Shown one piece after another: positions 16,247-25,301 of a DNA stretch of 64,000 bases. The stretch's first letter is position 1, and each line of letters starts with the position of its first letter. A program made the translations under genes and the position numbers. This stretch comes from Nocardioides panzhihuensis (lineage in GTDB: Bacteria; Actinomycetota; Actinomycetes; Propionibacteriales; Nocardioidaceae): positions 6,039,501 through 6,103,500 of the forward strand of contig NZ_JACBZR010000001.1 in the NCBI RefSeq assembly GCF_013408335.1, read 5' to 3'. The notes beneath the pieces were generated by a model. That model was not told the DNA's origin, did not search any database, and worked only from the letters and a program-made list of their open reading frames with translations.

Positions 16247-18091
16247 ATGTGCGGCATCGTTGGGTACGTCGGAGACCGGTCGGCGCAGGGCGTCGTGATC
16301 GATGGCCTGCGGCGGTTGGAGTACCGCGGCTATGACTCGGCGGGGATCGCGCTGATCGCTGACGGAAAGCTGGCCACGGACAAGAAGGCAGGCAAGCTCG
16401 CCAACCTGGAGAAGGCGATCGCGGACACGCCGCTGCCGGCGTCGACGACCGGGATCGGTCACACCCGCTGGGCGACCCACGGTGGCCCGACCGACGGCAA
16501 CGCGCACCCGCACGTCGGCCGCACCGGTCGCGTCGCGGTCGTGCACAACGGGATCATCGAGAACTTCGCCGAGCTGCGGGCCTCCCTGGAGAGCGACGGT
16601 CACGAGTTCACCTCGCAGACCGACACCGAGGTCGCCGCCCACCTGCTCGAGCGCGAGGTCGTCGGCGGAGCCGACCTGACCGTCGCGATGCAGACGGTCT
16701 GCTCGATCCTCGAAGGTGCGTTCACCTTCGTCGCCATCGACGCCGAGGATCCGTCCCGGGTCGTCGCCGCCCGCCGCAACAGCCCGCTCGTGGTCGGCCT
16801 GGGCGAGGGGGAGTCGTTCCTCGGCTCCGACGTCGCCGCCTTCATCGAGCACACCCGCGAGGCGCTGGAGCTCGACCAGGACCAGGTCGTCACGATCACC
16901 CGTGAGGGGGCGACGGTCACCAACTTCGACGGCACCGCCGCCGAGGGCCGCCACTTCCACGTCGACTGGGATCTGGCCGCCGCCGAGAAGGACGGCCACG
17001 ACTGGTTCATGCGCAAGGAGATCCTCGAGCAGCCTCGTGCCGTCGCCGACTCGTTGCTGGGGCGGCGTACGTCTTCGGGGGCTCTCCATCTCGACGAGAT
17101 GCGGCTCGACGACGACGAGCTGCGCGAGGTCACCAAGATCATCATCATCGCCGCGGGGACGTCGTTCTATGCGGGGATGGTGGCGAAGTACGCCATCGAG
17201 CACTGGTGCCGGATCTCCGTCGAGGTCGAGCTGGCCTCCGAGTTCCGCTACCGCGACCCGATCCTCGACAACTCGACGCTCGTGGTCGCGATCTCGCAGT
17301 CCGGCGAGACCGCCGACACCCTGCAGGCGATCCGGCACGCGCGCTCGCAGCGCTCGAAGGTGCTGGCGATCTGCAACACCAACGGCTCCACCATCCCGCG
17401 TGAGTCCGACGCGGTCATCTACACCCACGCCGGCCCGGAGATCGGGGTCGCCTCGACCAAGGGGTACGTCACCCAGCTGGTCGCCTGCTACCTGCTCGCG
17501 CTCTACCTGGCGCAGGCCAAGGGCACGATGTACGGCGACGAGATCGACGGGGTGATGACCCAGCTCGAGGCGATGCCCGCCGCGGTCGAGAAGGTGCTCG
17601 AGACCGCACCGCAGGTCTATGACCTGGCGCGTGAGTACGCCGACCGCCGCGCGTTCCTGTTCCTGGGCCGCCATGCCGGATACCCGGTCGCTCTGGAGGG
17701 TGCCCTCAAGCTCAAGGAGCTCGCCTACCTGCACGCCGAGGGCTTCGCCGCCGGCGAGCTCAAGCACGGCCCGATCGCGCTGGTGGAGGAGGGCCTGCCG
17801 ATCTGGTGCATCGTGCCCCCGCGCGGCCGCGACTTCCTGCACGACAAGATGCGCTCGGGGATCATGGAGGTGCGGGCTCGCGGAGCGCGGACCATCGCTC
17901 TGGTCGAGGAGGGCGACGACTCGGTCGACGCGGTCTCCGACACGATCATCCGGCTGCCCAAGGTGCCGGTGCTCCTGCAGCCTCTGGTCGCGGTCGTGCC
18001 GTTGCAGCTCTTCGCCTGCCAGCTCGCCACCGAGCTCGGCTACGACGTCGACCAGCCCCGCAACCTCGCCAAGTCCGTCACCGTCGAGTGA
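16247..18091 (+). CDS. glmS: Glutamine--fructose-6-phosphate aminotransferase (isomerizing)
   Basis: GlmS (614 residues) makes glucosamine-6-phosphate from fructose-6-phosphate and glutamine. An N-terminal glutaminase domain (1-about 240) begins [11 protein letters not shown] with Cys2 as nucleophile and has [11 protein letters not shown] and NGIIEN. Two SIS sugar-isomerase domains follow, with [27 protein letters not shown]-like [11 protein letters not shown], the [13 protein letters not shown] segment and the C-terminal [10 protein letters not shown]. Length and motifs are complete. The acpS gene follows after 13 bases. Confidence 0.98.
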   Translation: MCGIVGYVGDRSAQGVVIDGLRRLEYRGYDSAGIALIADGKLATDKKAGKLANLEKAIADTPLPASTTGIGHTRWATHGGPTDGNAHPHVGRTGRVAVVHNGIIENFAELRASLESDGHEFTSQTDTEVAAHLLEREVVGGADLTVAMQTVCSILEGAFTFVAIDAEDPSRVVAARRNSPLVVGLGEGESFLGSDVAAFIEHTREALELDQDQVVTITREGATVTNFDGTAAEGRHFHVDWDLAAAEKDGHDWFMRKEILEQPRAVADSLLGRRTSSGALHLDEMRLDDDELREVTKIIIIAAGTSFYAGMVAKYAIEHWCRISVEVELASEFRYRDPILDNSTLVVAISQSGETADTLQAIRHARSQRSKVLAICNTNGSTIPRESDAVIYTHAGPEIGVASTKGYVTQLVACYLLALYLAQAKGTMYGDEIDGVMTQLEAMPAAVEKVLETAPQVYDLAREYADRRAFLFLGRHAGYPVALEGALKLKELAYLHAEGFAAGELKHGPIALVEEGLPIWCIVPPRGRDFLHDKMRSGIMEVRARGARTIALVEEGDDSVDAVSDTIIRLPKVPVLLQPLVAVVPLQLFACQLATELGYDVDQPRNLAKSVTVE

Positions 18092-18104
18092 TGGTGGCGC
18101 GCTG

Positions 18105-18458
18105 ATGGCTGTCCTCGGAGTCGGGATCGACGTCTGCGACCTCGGGCGGTTCGAGGAGTCGTTGGAGCGTACGCCGCGGCTCCGTGAGCGCCTGTTCACC
18201 CCGGCTGAGGCGACGAAGCCGATGGCCTCGCTGGCCGCCAGGTTCGCCGCGAAGGAAGCGCTGGCCAAGGCGCTCGGTGCGCCGGTGGGGATGGAGTGGC
18301 ACGACGCCGAGGTGATCTCGGAGTCATCGGGCCAGCCGCGGTTCGAGCTCCGCGGCACCGTGCTGGCGCAGGCGACGAAGCTCGGCGTGGTCACCGTCCA
18401 CCTCTCGCTCTCCCACGACGCCGGGATCGCCTCGGCCATGGTCGTCCTAGAGGACTGA
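18105..18458 (+). CDS. acpS: Holo-[acyl-carrier-protein] synthase
   Basis: AcpS (117 residues) moves the 4'-phosphopantetheine group from CoA to the acyl carrier protein. The two signature regions are present: [12 protein letters not shown] at the N-terminus (metal-binding Asp) and [14 protein letters not shown] (catalytic and CoA-binding), then [15 protein letters not shown] at the end. The start is ATG 18105 (MAVLGVGID). It is probably co-transcribed with glmS. Confidence 0.95.
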   Translation: MAVLGVGIDVCDLGRFEESLERTPRLRERLFTPAEATKPMASLAARFAAKEALAKALGAPVGMEWHDAEVISESSGQPRFELRGTVLAQATKLGVVTVHLSLSHDAGIASAMVVLED

Positions 18459-18462
18459 CTGG

Positions 18463-18501
18463 GCTTGTTGGAGCCCTTCGGTGCTTGTTGGAGCCCTTCG
18501 G
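18463..18501 (+). repeat. Two tandem copies of a 19-base repeat after acpS
   Basis: GCTTGTTGGAGCCCTTCGG occurs at 18463-18481 and again at 18483-18501, immediately after the acpS stop and before the nnrD promoter. Confidence 0.85.
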
Positions 18502-18540
18502 CCCGTACGCTCCGATGACCGGGCGCGTAGGGTTGAACCC

Positions 18541-19965
18541 ATGCGGCGTGCGCACTCGGTTGAGCAGGTCAGAGCAGCAGAGAAAGCCTTGATGGCGAGT
18601 CTGCCGGAAGGCGCCCTGATGCAGCGTGCGGCTGCCGGGCTGGCCTACGCGGTCATCGGCCACCTTCGCGGGCGCGGCCTCGGCGGCGCCTACGGGAAAC
18701 GCGTCGTCCTGCTCGTCGGGAGCGGGGACAACGGCGGCGACGCGCTGTACGCCGGGGCGCTGCTCGGGCGTCGCGGGGCGCGGGTCGAGGCGTGGTTGCT
18801 GTCGGACCGGGCGCACGCGGGCGGGGTGGCGGCGCTGAAGGCGGCCGGAGGGACCGTGTCCTCGGGGGTGGTCTCGACAGGCTCGACCACCGGGGCTGAC
18901 GTCGTCGTCGACGGGATCGTCGGGATCGGGGGGAAGCCCGGGCTGAGACCGGATGCCGAGGCGGCGCTGGAGGCGCTCGCCGGGATCCCGGTGGTCGCTG
19001 TAGACACGCCCAGCGGGGTCTGTGTCGACACCGGGGAGATCGACGGGGCCCACGTGAGCGCCGACCTGACGGTCTCCTTCGGCACTTACAAGCCGTGTCA
19101 TCTGCTCGACCCGACGGCCTCCGCTTGCGGGACGGTGCAGCTGGTCGACATCGGACTCGATCTGCCGACACCGGTGATCGAGAGCCTGGAGGCGGCCGAC
19201 GTGGCCGCGCTGGTGCCGCGACCGGCGCCCGACGGACACAAGTACTCCCGCGGGGTCGTCGGGCTGCGGGTCGGCAGCGCCACCTATCCCGGCGCCGCGC
19301 TGCTGGCCGTCGCCGGCGCCAACACCGGGCTCGCCGGGATGGTGCGCTACGTCGGCACCGCATCGGAGTGGGTCAAACGCCGCCACCCGGAGGTCGTCGG
19401 CGACGGCCAGGCGCAGGCCTGGGTGGTCGGCTCCGGCAGCGCTGACGGAGCCAACAGCGCGCTCGCGTTCGCACGGGCCAGCGGCGTACCTCTGGTCATC
19501 GACGCCGACAGCCTGCGCCCGCTGACCGGGCCGCTCGGCCTGCCCGCGATCCTGACGCCGCACGCGGGCGAGCTGGCGACGCTGATCCGCGAGGACCGCG
19601 GCGACATCGAGGCTCGTCCGCTGCACTATGCGCGGCTCGCGGCCCAACGGTTCGACGCCGTGGTGCTGCTCAAGGGCCGCCGCACCACGATCGCCTCGCC
19701 GGACCCCGACACGCCGGTACGGGTCAACACGACCGGAACCTCCTGGCTGGCCACCGCCGGCTCCGGGGATGTGCTCGGCGGGCTGATCGGCTCGCTGCTC
19801 GCCGCCGGTCTGGCCCCCATCGACGCAGCGTCTGCGGGCGCCTGGCTGCACGGCGCGGCAGCCACGCTGGCTAGCGCGGGTGGGCCGGTCACGGCGAGCG
19901 GGGTGGCCGCGGCGATACCCGCCGTCATCCGGTCCCTGCCCGCTGTCTCGCCCCCTTCCCAGTAG
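18541..19965 (+). CDS. nnrD: Bifunctional NAD(P)H-hydrate epimerase / ADP-dependent dehydratase
   Basis: A 474-residue repair enzyme for damaged NADH/NADPH hydrates. The N-terminal YjeF domain (1-about 215, epimerase) has LMQRAAAGLA, GSGDNGGDALYAG and VVVDGIVGIGG; the C-terminal ribokinase-like domain (about 225-470, dehydratase) has HKYSRGVVG, ILTPHAGELA, LLKGRRTTIASP and TAGSGDVLGGLIG. The start ATG 18541 has TAGGGT ending 7 nt upstream (leaderless). Residues about 108-118 (SSGVVSTGSTTG) are encoded by a dispersed GGTCTCGACAGGCTCGACC repeat and form an extra loop in the epimerase domain. Confidence 0.93.
   Translation: MRRAHSVEQVRAAEKALMASLPEGALMQRAAAGLAYAVIGHLRGRGLGGAYGKRVVLLVGSGDNGGDALYAGALLGRRGARVEAWLLSDRAHAGGVAALKAAGGTVSSGVVSTGSTTGADVVVDGIVGIGGKPGLRPDAEAALEALAGIPVVAVDTPSGVCVDTGEIDGAHVSADLTVSFGTYKPCHLLDPTASACGTVQLVDIGLDLPTPVIESLEAADVAALVPRPAPDGHKYSRGVVGLRVGSATYPGAALLAVAGANTGLAGMVRYVGTASEWVKRRHPEVVGDGQAQAWVVGSGSADGANSALAFARASGVPLVIDADSLRPLTGPLGLPAILTPHAGELATLIREDRGDIEARPLHYARLAAQRFDAVVLLKGRRTTIASPDPDTPVRVNTTGTSWLATAGSGDVLGGLIGSLLAAGLAPIDAASAGAWLHGAAATLASAGGPVTASGVAAAIPAVIRSLPAVSPPSQ
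18867..18891. repeat. Dispersed GGTCTCGACARGCTCGACCACC repeat inside nnrD
   Basis: A copy with 7-base outer arms GGTGGTC/GACCACC lies in frame in the epimerase domain. It is a member of the family also seen at 4168, 23565, 49566, 53629 and 60579-60707. Confidence 0.75.
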
Positions 19966-19994
19966 AGCGTTGCGCAGGAACTACCCTTGACACC

Positions 19995-21194
19995 ATGTCA
20001 CCGAGCCCAGCGACTCGGGCTCCGCTTCGGCGAGCCGAGATCGTCATCGACCTCGCTGCGATCCGACACAACGTCTCGCGGCTGAGGGAGTATCTGCGTA
20101 CGCCGATCATGACGGTGGTCAAGGCTGACGGCTACGGTCACGGCCTGGTCGAGGCCGGGCGGGCCGCCCGTGAGGGCGGCGCGGACTGGCTCGGCGTGGC
20201 CTCCGTCGACGAGGCGCTCGCGCTGCGCGCGGCCGGCGACCAGGGCCGGCTGCTGGCGTGGCTGATCATGCCGAGCGAGCCCGCCGAGGACCTGTTGGTC
20301 GCGGACATCGACGTCACCGCCTACACCGTCGCCGACCTGGAGAAGTTCGCCGCGGCCGGTGACGCCCTGGGACGTACGCCGCGGGTGCAGCTCAAGGTCG
20401 ACACCGGGCTCGCCCGGGGCGGCGCGGCGTTCGCCGACTGGTCGAACCTGGTCGCGATGGCGCGCATCCTCGAGGCCGAGGGAGCGATCCGCGTCACCGG
20501 GATCTGGTCGCACTTCAGCGCAGGGGAGAATCCCGCGGACCCGATCAGCGCACTCCAGGAGAAGGTCTTCGGCGAGGCGGTCGCGATCGCGGAGCAAGCC
20601 GGCCTGCGGCCTGAGGTACGCCACCTCGCCAACTCGGCGGGAGCGCTGCTTCGCCCCAGCGCGCGGCTCGACCTGGTCCGGGTCGGGGTCGCGACGTACG
20701 GGATCGATCCGGCGCCCGGTGTCGACGGATCGCCCTGGGCGGAGCTCGGGCTCGTCCCCGCGATGACCGTGCGGGCCGAGCTCGCGCTGGTCAAGCAGAT
20801 CGAAGCCGGCACGGGCGTCTCCTACAACCACACCTGGGTGGCCGAGCAGCCGACGACGGTGGGGCTGATCCCGGTCGGCTACGCCGAAGGGATCCAGCGC
20901 CGGGCCGGAAACCGCGCGTCGGCGTGGGTCGCCGGTGCGCGGCGGCCGGTGCGCGGCACCGTCTGCATGGACCAGATCGTGGTCGACCTCGGCGACACCT
21001 CGGTCGAGCCGGGTGCGGAGGTGGTCCTGTGGGGGACCGGCGCCGACGGCGAGCCGACCGCCCAGGACTGGGCCGAGGCGAGCGAGACCATCGCCTACGA
21101 GATCGTCACCAGGATCGGAGGTCGGATGAAACGGCGTTATGTCGACAGCGACCAGGACACTGACAGCCCCAGCGAGCAGGGAGTCGATCGATGA
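19995..21194 (+). CDS. alr: Alanine racemase
   Basis: A PLP-dependent alanine racemase (399 residues) supplying D-alanine for the cell wall. The PLP lysine is Lys43 in VVKADGYGHG; the second-base tyrosine is in GVSYNHTWV; RRPVRGTVCMDQIVVDLG is the conserved C-terminal motif. TACCCT ends 7 nt before the ATG and no Shine-Dalgarno sequence is seen. Its stop overlaps the start of the hydrolase gene (ATGA). The alr-hydrolase-tsaE-tsaB-rimI order is common in actinobacteria. Confidence 0.96.
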   Translation: MSPSPATRAPLRRAEIVIDLAAIRHNVSRLREYLRTPIMTVVKADGYGHGLVEAGRAAREGGADWLGVASVDEALALRAAGDQGRLLAWLIMPSEPAEDLLVADIDVTAYTVADLEKFAAAGDALGRTPRVQLKVDTGLARGGAAFADWSNLVAMARILEAEGAIRVTGIWSHFSAGENPADPISALQEKVFGEAVAIAEQAGLRPEVRHLANSAGALLRPSARLDLVRVGVATYGIDPAPGVDGSPWAELGLVPAMTVRAELALVKQIEAGTGVSYNHTWVAEQPTTVGLIPVGYAEGIQRRAGNRASAWVAGARRPVRGTVCMDQIVVDLGDTSVEPGAEVVLWGTGADGEPTAQDWAEASETIAYEIVTRIGGRMKRRYVDSDQDTDSPSEQGVDR

Positions 21195-22279
21195 GCGTTG
21201 CAACACGAATCGGCCAGATCGCGGCCGGGACGTTGGGAGCGGCGGCGGTCGCCGCCGCTGCGAGTGGCGCGATGGTGGTCAAGAAGCGCCGTCGCGCGAT
21301 CGAGGATCGCCCCACGGACCGGACTCCGCTCGGCACGCTGCGGTCGTGTCCGGTCACCGTGGTGACCGAGGACGGCGTACCCCTTCATGTCGAGGTCGAC
21401 GAGGTCGACCCGGCTCACAACGGCGGATCGAGCGAGGTGACGCTCGTCTTCGTGCACGGCTACTGCCTCAACCTCGACTGCTGGCACTTCCAACGGGCCG
21501 CGTACCGGGGCCTGGTGCGGTCGGTCTTCTACGACCAGCGCAGCCACGGCCGCAGCGGCCGGTCCTCGCTCGGCAACGCCACCATCGACCAGCTCGGTGA
21601 CGATCTGCTCAGGGTCTTGGACGCGGTGGTGCCGGAGGGTCCGGTGATCCTGGTCGGCCACTCGATGGGTGGGATGACCATCGCCTCGCTCGCCGAGGAC
21701 CATCCTGAGCTGTTCGCGCCCTACGACGAGGGTGGCCGGATCATCGGTGTCGCCCTGATCTCGACGACCGCGGGTGGCCTCGACCCGAGCCGGCTGCTGA
21801 TCCCGGTGCTTCCGGCCAAGCTGTCCGGCGGGATCGCCAACAGGACCATCAGGACGCTCGCGAAGGGGCACGGGGTCGTCGACCGGTTCCGCGCGATGGG
21901 GGCCTCGGTGGCGACCGTGTTCACCGACGTGTTCGCCTTCGGGGACGAGGTGCCCGAGGCGTACGTCCAGTTCGTCGACGGGCTGCTCTCGCAGACGCCG
22001 TTCGAGGTCGTCGCGGAGTTCTTCCCGACCTTCCGTGCGCTGGACAAGTTCTCGAGCGTCGCCGCGATGGGGCGGGTGCCGACCACGATCATCTGTGGCA
22101 CCGCGGACCGGCTCACCGGGATCGGCCACAGCCGCAAGCTGCACTCCTACATCCCTGGATCGCGGCTGGTCGAGTGCGAGAAGGCCGGACACATGGTCAT
22201 CCTCGAGCGGCACGGTCAGGTCAACGCCGAGCTCGACCAGCTGCTCGCCACGGCGACCCGGGATGCGGCTTCGGCATGA
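21191..22279 (+). CDS. Alpha/beta hydrolase
   Basis: A 362-residue alpha/beta-hydrolase with an N-terminal hydrophobic alanine-rich segment (about 9-30) ending in KKRRRA, which may anchor it to the membrane. The core has FVHGYCLNLDCWHF (oxyanion region), the nucleophile elbow GHSMGGM (Ser near residue 158), a late aspartate in CGTADRLTG and the histidine in EKAGHMVILER. The substrate is unknown. It is coupled to alr and to the following gene by 4-base overlaps, a conserved actinobacterial arrangement. Confidence 0.85.
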   Translation: MSVATRIGQIAAGTLGAAAVAAAASGAMVVKKRRRAIEDRPTDRTPLGTLRSCPVTVVTEDGVPLHVEVDEVDPAHNGGSSEVTLVFVHGYCLNLDCWHFQRAAYRGLVRSVFYDQRSHGRSGRSSLGNATIDQLGDDLLRVLDAVVPEGPVILVGHSMGGMTIASLAEDHPELFAPYDEGGRIIGVALISTTAGGLDPSRLLIPVLPAKLSGGIANRTIRTLAKGHGVVDRFRAMGASVATVFTDVFAFGDEVPEAYVQFVDGLLSQTPFEVVAEFFPTFRALDKFSSVAAMGRVPTTIICGTADRLTGIGHSRKLHSYIPGSRLVECEKAGHMVILERHGQVNAELDQLLATATRDAASA

Positions 22280-23235
22280 CGCTCGTCTTCGAGCGGGTCG
22301 GGCCTGAGGCCGCGGCCGAAGTGCTCGATATCGTCCGCGTCGCTTTCTCCGCGCGTCCGCCCCTGGATCCGCCCGCTGAAGCGCTCGGCGAGACCGAGGG
22401 GTCGATGAAGGAGCGCCTCGCCGGGTTCGGCGGCGTGCTGGCGCGGTGGGACGGCGTCGCTGTCGGGGCCGTGCTCATGGATCCCGCGGACTCGACGCTG
22501 TGGCTGCGTCGTTTCGCTGTTCTGCCTGATCAGCAGGGTCATGGGGTGGCGCACAAGATGGTCACGTACGCCGCCGGGCTCGCGCGTGCGGAAGGTTTCG
22601 ACGACCTTGCGGTGATCGCTCGTGAGGAGCTGCCGGAGACGCTGCGGTTCTGGGAGCGGCAGGGTTTCAGGCGCGAGCGAGCTCGTGACGAGTCCCAGGC
22701 ATTGCCGGAGGTGCGGCTCCGTCGCCCGCTGAACGAGCATGTCGTCGAGGCGCTCGACGCCGAGGCCATGTTCGAGCTGGGCCGGCGAGTGGCCGCACTG
22801 ATCGCGGCGGGGGACGTGCTGGTCCTCTCCGGCGGTCTCGGTGCGGGGAAGACCACCTTCACCAAGGGCCTCGGCGCCGGGCTCGGCGTACGTGGCGAGG
22901 TCACCTCGCCGACCTTCGTGATCGCTCGTGTGCATCCCTCGACCGTCGGCGGGCCGGAGCTCGTCCACGTCGACGCCTATCGGCTCGGTGGGATCGAAGA
23001 GCTCGACGACCTCGACCTGGACACCGATCTCGACGATGCGGTCACAGTCGTGGAGTGGGGCGAGGGCCTGGCCGAAGGGCTCTCCGAGTCCCGGCTCGAG
23101 ATCCGGATCGTGCGTGCTGAGGCCGACGAGGCTCCGCTGGACCTGGTCGAGGCGCCCGACGGGGCGGATCCGCGACGCGTGGAGATCGTGCCGGTCGGGG
23201 CCCGCTGGCGTGGTGTGGACCTCGGCGCGCTCTAG
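22276..23235 (+). CDS. tsaE: GNAT acetyltransferase-TsaE fusion (tRNA t6A ATPase subunit)
   Basis: A 319-residue two-domain protein. Residues 1-about 150 are a GNAT-type fold (LWLRRFAVLPDQQGHGVAHKMV, the acetyl-CoA loop). Residues about 155-319 are TsaE, with Walker A SGGLGAGKTTFTKGLGAGL (about 184-202), VTSPTFVIARVH, VHVDAYRLGG and VVEWGEGL. TsaE is the ATPase that drives TsaB-TsaD in threonylcarbamoylation of A37 of ANN-decoding tRNAs. The single open frame has no sign of a frameshift, so it is a real fusion. tsaB follows after a few bases. Confidence 0.9.
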   Translation: MTLVFERVGPEAAAEVLDIVRVAFSARPPLDPPAEALGETEGSMKERLAGFGGVLARWDGVAVGAVLMDPADSTLWLRRFAVLPDQQGHGVAHKMVTYAAGLARAEGFDDLAVIAREELPETLRFWERQGFRRERARDESQALPEVRLRRPLNEHVVEALDAEAMFELGRRVAALIAAGDVLVLSGGLGAGKTTFTKGLGAGLGVRGEVTSPTFVIARVHPSTVGGPELVHVDAYRLGGIEELDDLDLDTDLDDAVTVVEWGEGLAEGLSESRLEIRIVRAEADEAPLDLVEAPDGADPRRVEIVPVGARWRGVDLGAL

Positions 23236-23244
23236 GCTGTGGGT

Positions 23245-23922
23245 GTGCTTCTCGCTTTTGACACCGCTACGCCCCAGGTGACCGTGGCGCTCCACGACGG
23301 CGACGACGTCGTCGCCGAGATGGTCTCCGACCGTGCCATGAAGCATGGTGAGCAGCTTGCGCCGCTGATCTCCGAGGTCATGACGGCGGCCGGGGTCGTA
23401 CGCCAGGATCTGACCGCCATCGCCGTCGGCGCCGGGCCTGGGCCGTTCACCGGGTTGCGGGTCGGGCTGGTCACGGCACGGACCCTCGGGTTCGTGCTGG
23501 AGATCCCGGTGTATGCGGCTTGCTCGCTGGATGTGCTGGCGGTGGAGGCGGTGTCGTCTGGGGAGGTCTCGACAAGCTCGACCACCGGCGGGGGCGGGTT
23601 CTTCGTGGCGACGGATGCGCGGCGCAAGGAGGTCTACCTGGCCTCCTACGACCCCGACGGAGTCCGTCTCGAGGGTCCTGTTGTCGTCAGGCCGGACGAG
23701 GTGGCCACCTCGATGCCGGTGGTCGGAGAGGGCGCGCTGCTCTATCCGGACGCGTTCCCCTCGCCGATCGGTCCGGTGCGTCCGTCCGCGGGTTGGCTGG
23801 CACGGGCGGTGGCCGAGGAGCGGGTCGAGCTGATGGATCCTGAGCCGCTCTACCTGCGCCGGCCTGATGCGGTGGATCAGGCTGCGCAGAAGAAGGCCCA
23901 GAAGCCGGGGACTCCCAGGTGA
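23245..23922 (+). CDS. tsaB: tRNA threonylcarbamoyladenosine complex dimerization subunit TsaB
   Basis: TsaB (about 225 residues) is the ASKHA-fold partner of TsaD. It begins VLLAFDTATPQVTVALHD and has the family signature GAGPGPFTGLRVGLVTART. GTG 23245 is preferred over GTG 23239 because a TAGGCT -10 element ends 6 nt upstream of it (leaderless) and is adjacent to the other. Residues near 107-118 (GEVSTSSTTGGGG) are encoded by a dispersed repeat and lengthen a surface loop. The stop overlaps rimI (GTGA). Confidence 0.92.
   Translation: MLLAFDTATPQVTVALHDGDDVVAEMVSDRAMKHGEQLAPLISEVMTAAGVVRQDLTAIAVGAGPGPFTGLRVGLVTARTLGFVLEIPVYAACSLDVLAVEAVSSGEVSTSSTTGGGGFFVATDARRKEVYLASYDPDGVRLEGPVVVRPDEVATSMPVVGEGALLYPDAFPSPIGPVRPSAGWLARAVAEERVELMDPEPLYLRRPDAVDQAAQKKAQKPGTPR
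23565..23586. repeat. Dispersed GGTCTCGACAAGCTCGACCACC-type repeat inside tsaB
   Basis: A 22-base copy lies in frame and encodes VSTSSTT. It matches the tandem copies at 60579-60707 read on the other strand. Confidence 0.85.
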
Positions 23923-24386
23923 CCGTACGCTCGGCCGGCCCGGACGACGTCGACGCGATCGCCGCGCTCGAGCTGGAGGCCTTTCCCGACGATGCCTGGA
24001 CTCCCGAGTACCTGCAGGTGGCGATCGACGGGAAGATGCCCACCGTCCGGATCCTCGTCGCCGAGGACGCCACGGGGAAGGTCGCTGGCCATGCGCTGGT
24101 GAGCGTGGTCTACGAGATCGCCGAGCTCCAGCGGATCGCGACCGCCGAGCAGCAACGCCGCCGCGGGATCGGTGGGGCGCTCCTCGCCGCTTCGATCGAC
24201 CTCGCTCGGAGCGAGGGCGCGGAGCGTCTTCTCCTCGAGGTGCGTGAGAACAACGTCGCGGCCATCGAGTTCTACCACCGGGCCGGGTTCGTCGAGATCG
24301 ACCGCCGCGAGCGCTACTACCGTGATGGGGCGACGGGGCTCGTGCTGGCGATGGAGCTACCCGGGTCGACAGCGACCTCTGGCTGA
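23919..24386 (+). CDS. rimI: Ribosomal protein bS18-alanine N-acetyltransferase
   Basis: A 155-residue GNAT enzyme. It has ELEAFPDDAWTPEYL near the N-terminus (RimI-like), the acetyl-CoA loop AELQRIATAEQQRRRGIGGALL, and LLEVRENNVAAIEFYHRAGFVEIDRRERYY at the C-terminus, the most specific RimI segment. It acetylates the N-terminal alanine of ribosomal protein S18, and its place between tsaB and tsaD is the usual one. The start is GTG 23919, overlapping the tsaB stop. Confidence 0.92.
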   Translation: MTVRSAGPDDVDAIAALELEAFPDDAWTPEYLQVAIDGKMPTVRILVAEDATGKVAGHALVSVVYEIAELQRIATAEQQRRRGIGGALLAASIDLARSEGAERLLLEVRENNVAAIEFYHRAGFVEIDRRERYYRDGATGLVLAMELPGSTATSG

Positions 24387-24430
24387 AATGTCGGTGGTCG
24401 ATGTCGGTGGTCTGTGGTGCGATCAGTGCC

Positions 24431-24988
24431 ATGGTCTTCAACCGCAACAGGTTCGAATCTCAGACGGCCGGCCTCGCTCTGGCGAGGACGATCGGTCGTG
24501 ACGGCTTGCGTGCGCCCACTCTCAAGGTGGTGGCCGAGGAAGCGAACATGGGCGTGTCGACGCTCCACCAGTGGTTCGCCGGTCAGCAGAACATGCTGCC
24601 CCACGCGGCGGCGGGATTCGCCGGCATCTTCTGGGAGCAGATCGCCCAGCGTGTGAATGCACGGGGATGGGCGGGCTACCTGCCCACGACCCATGACGAG
24701 GTGTTCTTTCTGCGGGCCTGGTTGGGGTTCGAGGAGCTGGCTCGGTCGAACGACGAAGTCGGCGAGACGGTGCGAGACCTGTGGCACGACGTCAGGTTCT
24801 GGCTCCGTTGCTCGATCGGCCGCGATCTCACCGTCTACGAGTCGGGCGGGCTGGTGATCCTGCTTCGTGGGCTGTGGGAGAGCCTCTGCTCTGCAGACCC
24901 GATCCAGCCCGAGCTCGCGCAGAGCCTCTGGGCTGCCGCCTACTCAGCGCTGCGCGAGGACCAAGACAGCAGCCAGGCTGCAGCTTGA
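24431..24988 (+). CDS. TetR-type transcriptional regulator
   Basis: About 185 residues. The N-terminal helix-turn-helix is LRAPTLKVVAEEANMGVSTLHQWFAGQQNML (about 26-56), TetR-like with Trp-Phe in the recognition turn; the rest is helical. ATG 24431 (MVFNRNRFESQT) is preferred to an upstream GTG. It interrupts the otherwise conserved rimI-tsaD neighbourhood and is followed by tandem repeats and three AT-cored palindromes that could be its operators (inference). The effector is unknown. Confidence 0.7.
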   Translation: MVFNRNRFESQTAGLALARTIGRDGLRAPTLKVVAEEANMGVSTLHQWFAGQQNMLPHAAAGFAGIFWEQIAQRVNARGWAGYLPTTHDEVFFLRAWLGFEELARSNDEVGETVRDLWHDVRFWLRCSIGRDLTVYESGGLVILLRGLWESLCSADPIQPELAQSLWAAAYSALREDQDSSQAAA

Positions 24989-25058
24989 CCGGGACGGGCT
25001 TGACCGGGACGGGCTTGACCGGGACGGGCTTGACCGGGACGGGGCTTGACGGGGACGG
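24983..25058 (+). repeat. Five tandem copies of a 15-base repeat
   Basis: Units of GCTTGACCGGGACGG begin at 24983, 24998, 25013, 25028 and 25044; the last has one substitution and follows one extra G. The first unit contains the TGA stop codon of the TetR-type gene. Confidence 0.92.
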
Positions 25059-25123
25059 GACTCGACCGGCCGCCGACTGAGCGCGCCGCCGACCTGGAAG
25101 TGGAATCGTCAGCCGGCGTCGAG

Positions 25124-25143
25124 TGGCGAACGAAAATTCGGTC
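25124..25143. promoter_or_regulatory. Palindrome 1 (imperfect), candidate operator
   Basis: GCGAACGAAAATTCGGTCGC: 9-base arms around AA with one mismatch. First of three related sites upstream of tsaD. Confidence 0.5.
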
Positions 25144-25200
25144 GCACGATGAGGGGTTGAGTTCCTCAGGGCTTGTCGGCGTCGGCGGCTCGGAACCGGC

Positions 25201-25218
25201 CGAACGAATTTTCGTTCG
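25201..25218. promoter_or_regulatory. Palindrome 2, candidate operator
   Basis: CGAACGAATTTTCGTTCG: perfect 8-base arms around TT. Confidence 0.55.
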
Positions 25219-25279
25219 CGCAACCGACGCGCTCGCCCGGCCCGCGAGGCAGCAAGGCGTCCGACCCGCTCGCAGCCTG

Positions 25280-25301
25280 GGCGAACGAAAATTCGTTCGC
25301 C
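25280..25301. promoter_or_regulatory. Palindrome 3, candidate operator
   Basis: Perfect 10-base arms GGCGAACGAA/TTCGTTCGCC around AA, about 90 bases before the tsaD start. Confidence 0.55.

Noticed and set aside
22276..23235. Frameshift joining two separate genes (GNAT and tsaE)
   Set aside because: The frame is continuous with even codon bias, and a GNAT-TsaE fusion makes sense; no sequencing error needs to be assumed.
24451..24460. tRNA-like T-loop GTTCGAATCT
   Set aside because: It lies inside the TetR-type coding sequence, no acceptor or anticodon stems can be paired around it, and the encoded residues fit a normal TetR N-terminus.
25124..25301. LexA/SOS boxes (GAAC...GTTC)
   Set aside because: Actinobacterial SOS boxes have GAAC-N4-GTTC; here the spacing is eight bases and the core is AAAATT, so the match is poor.
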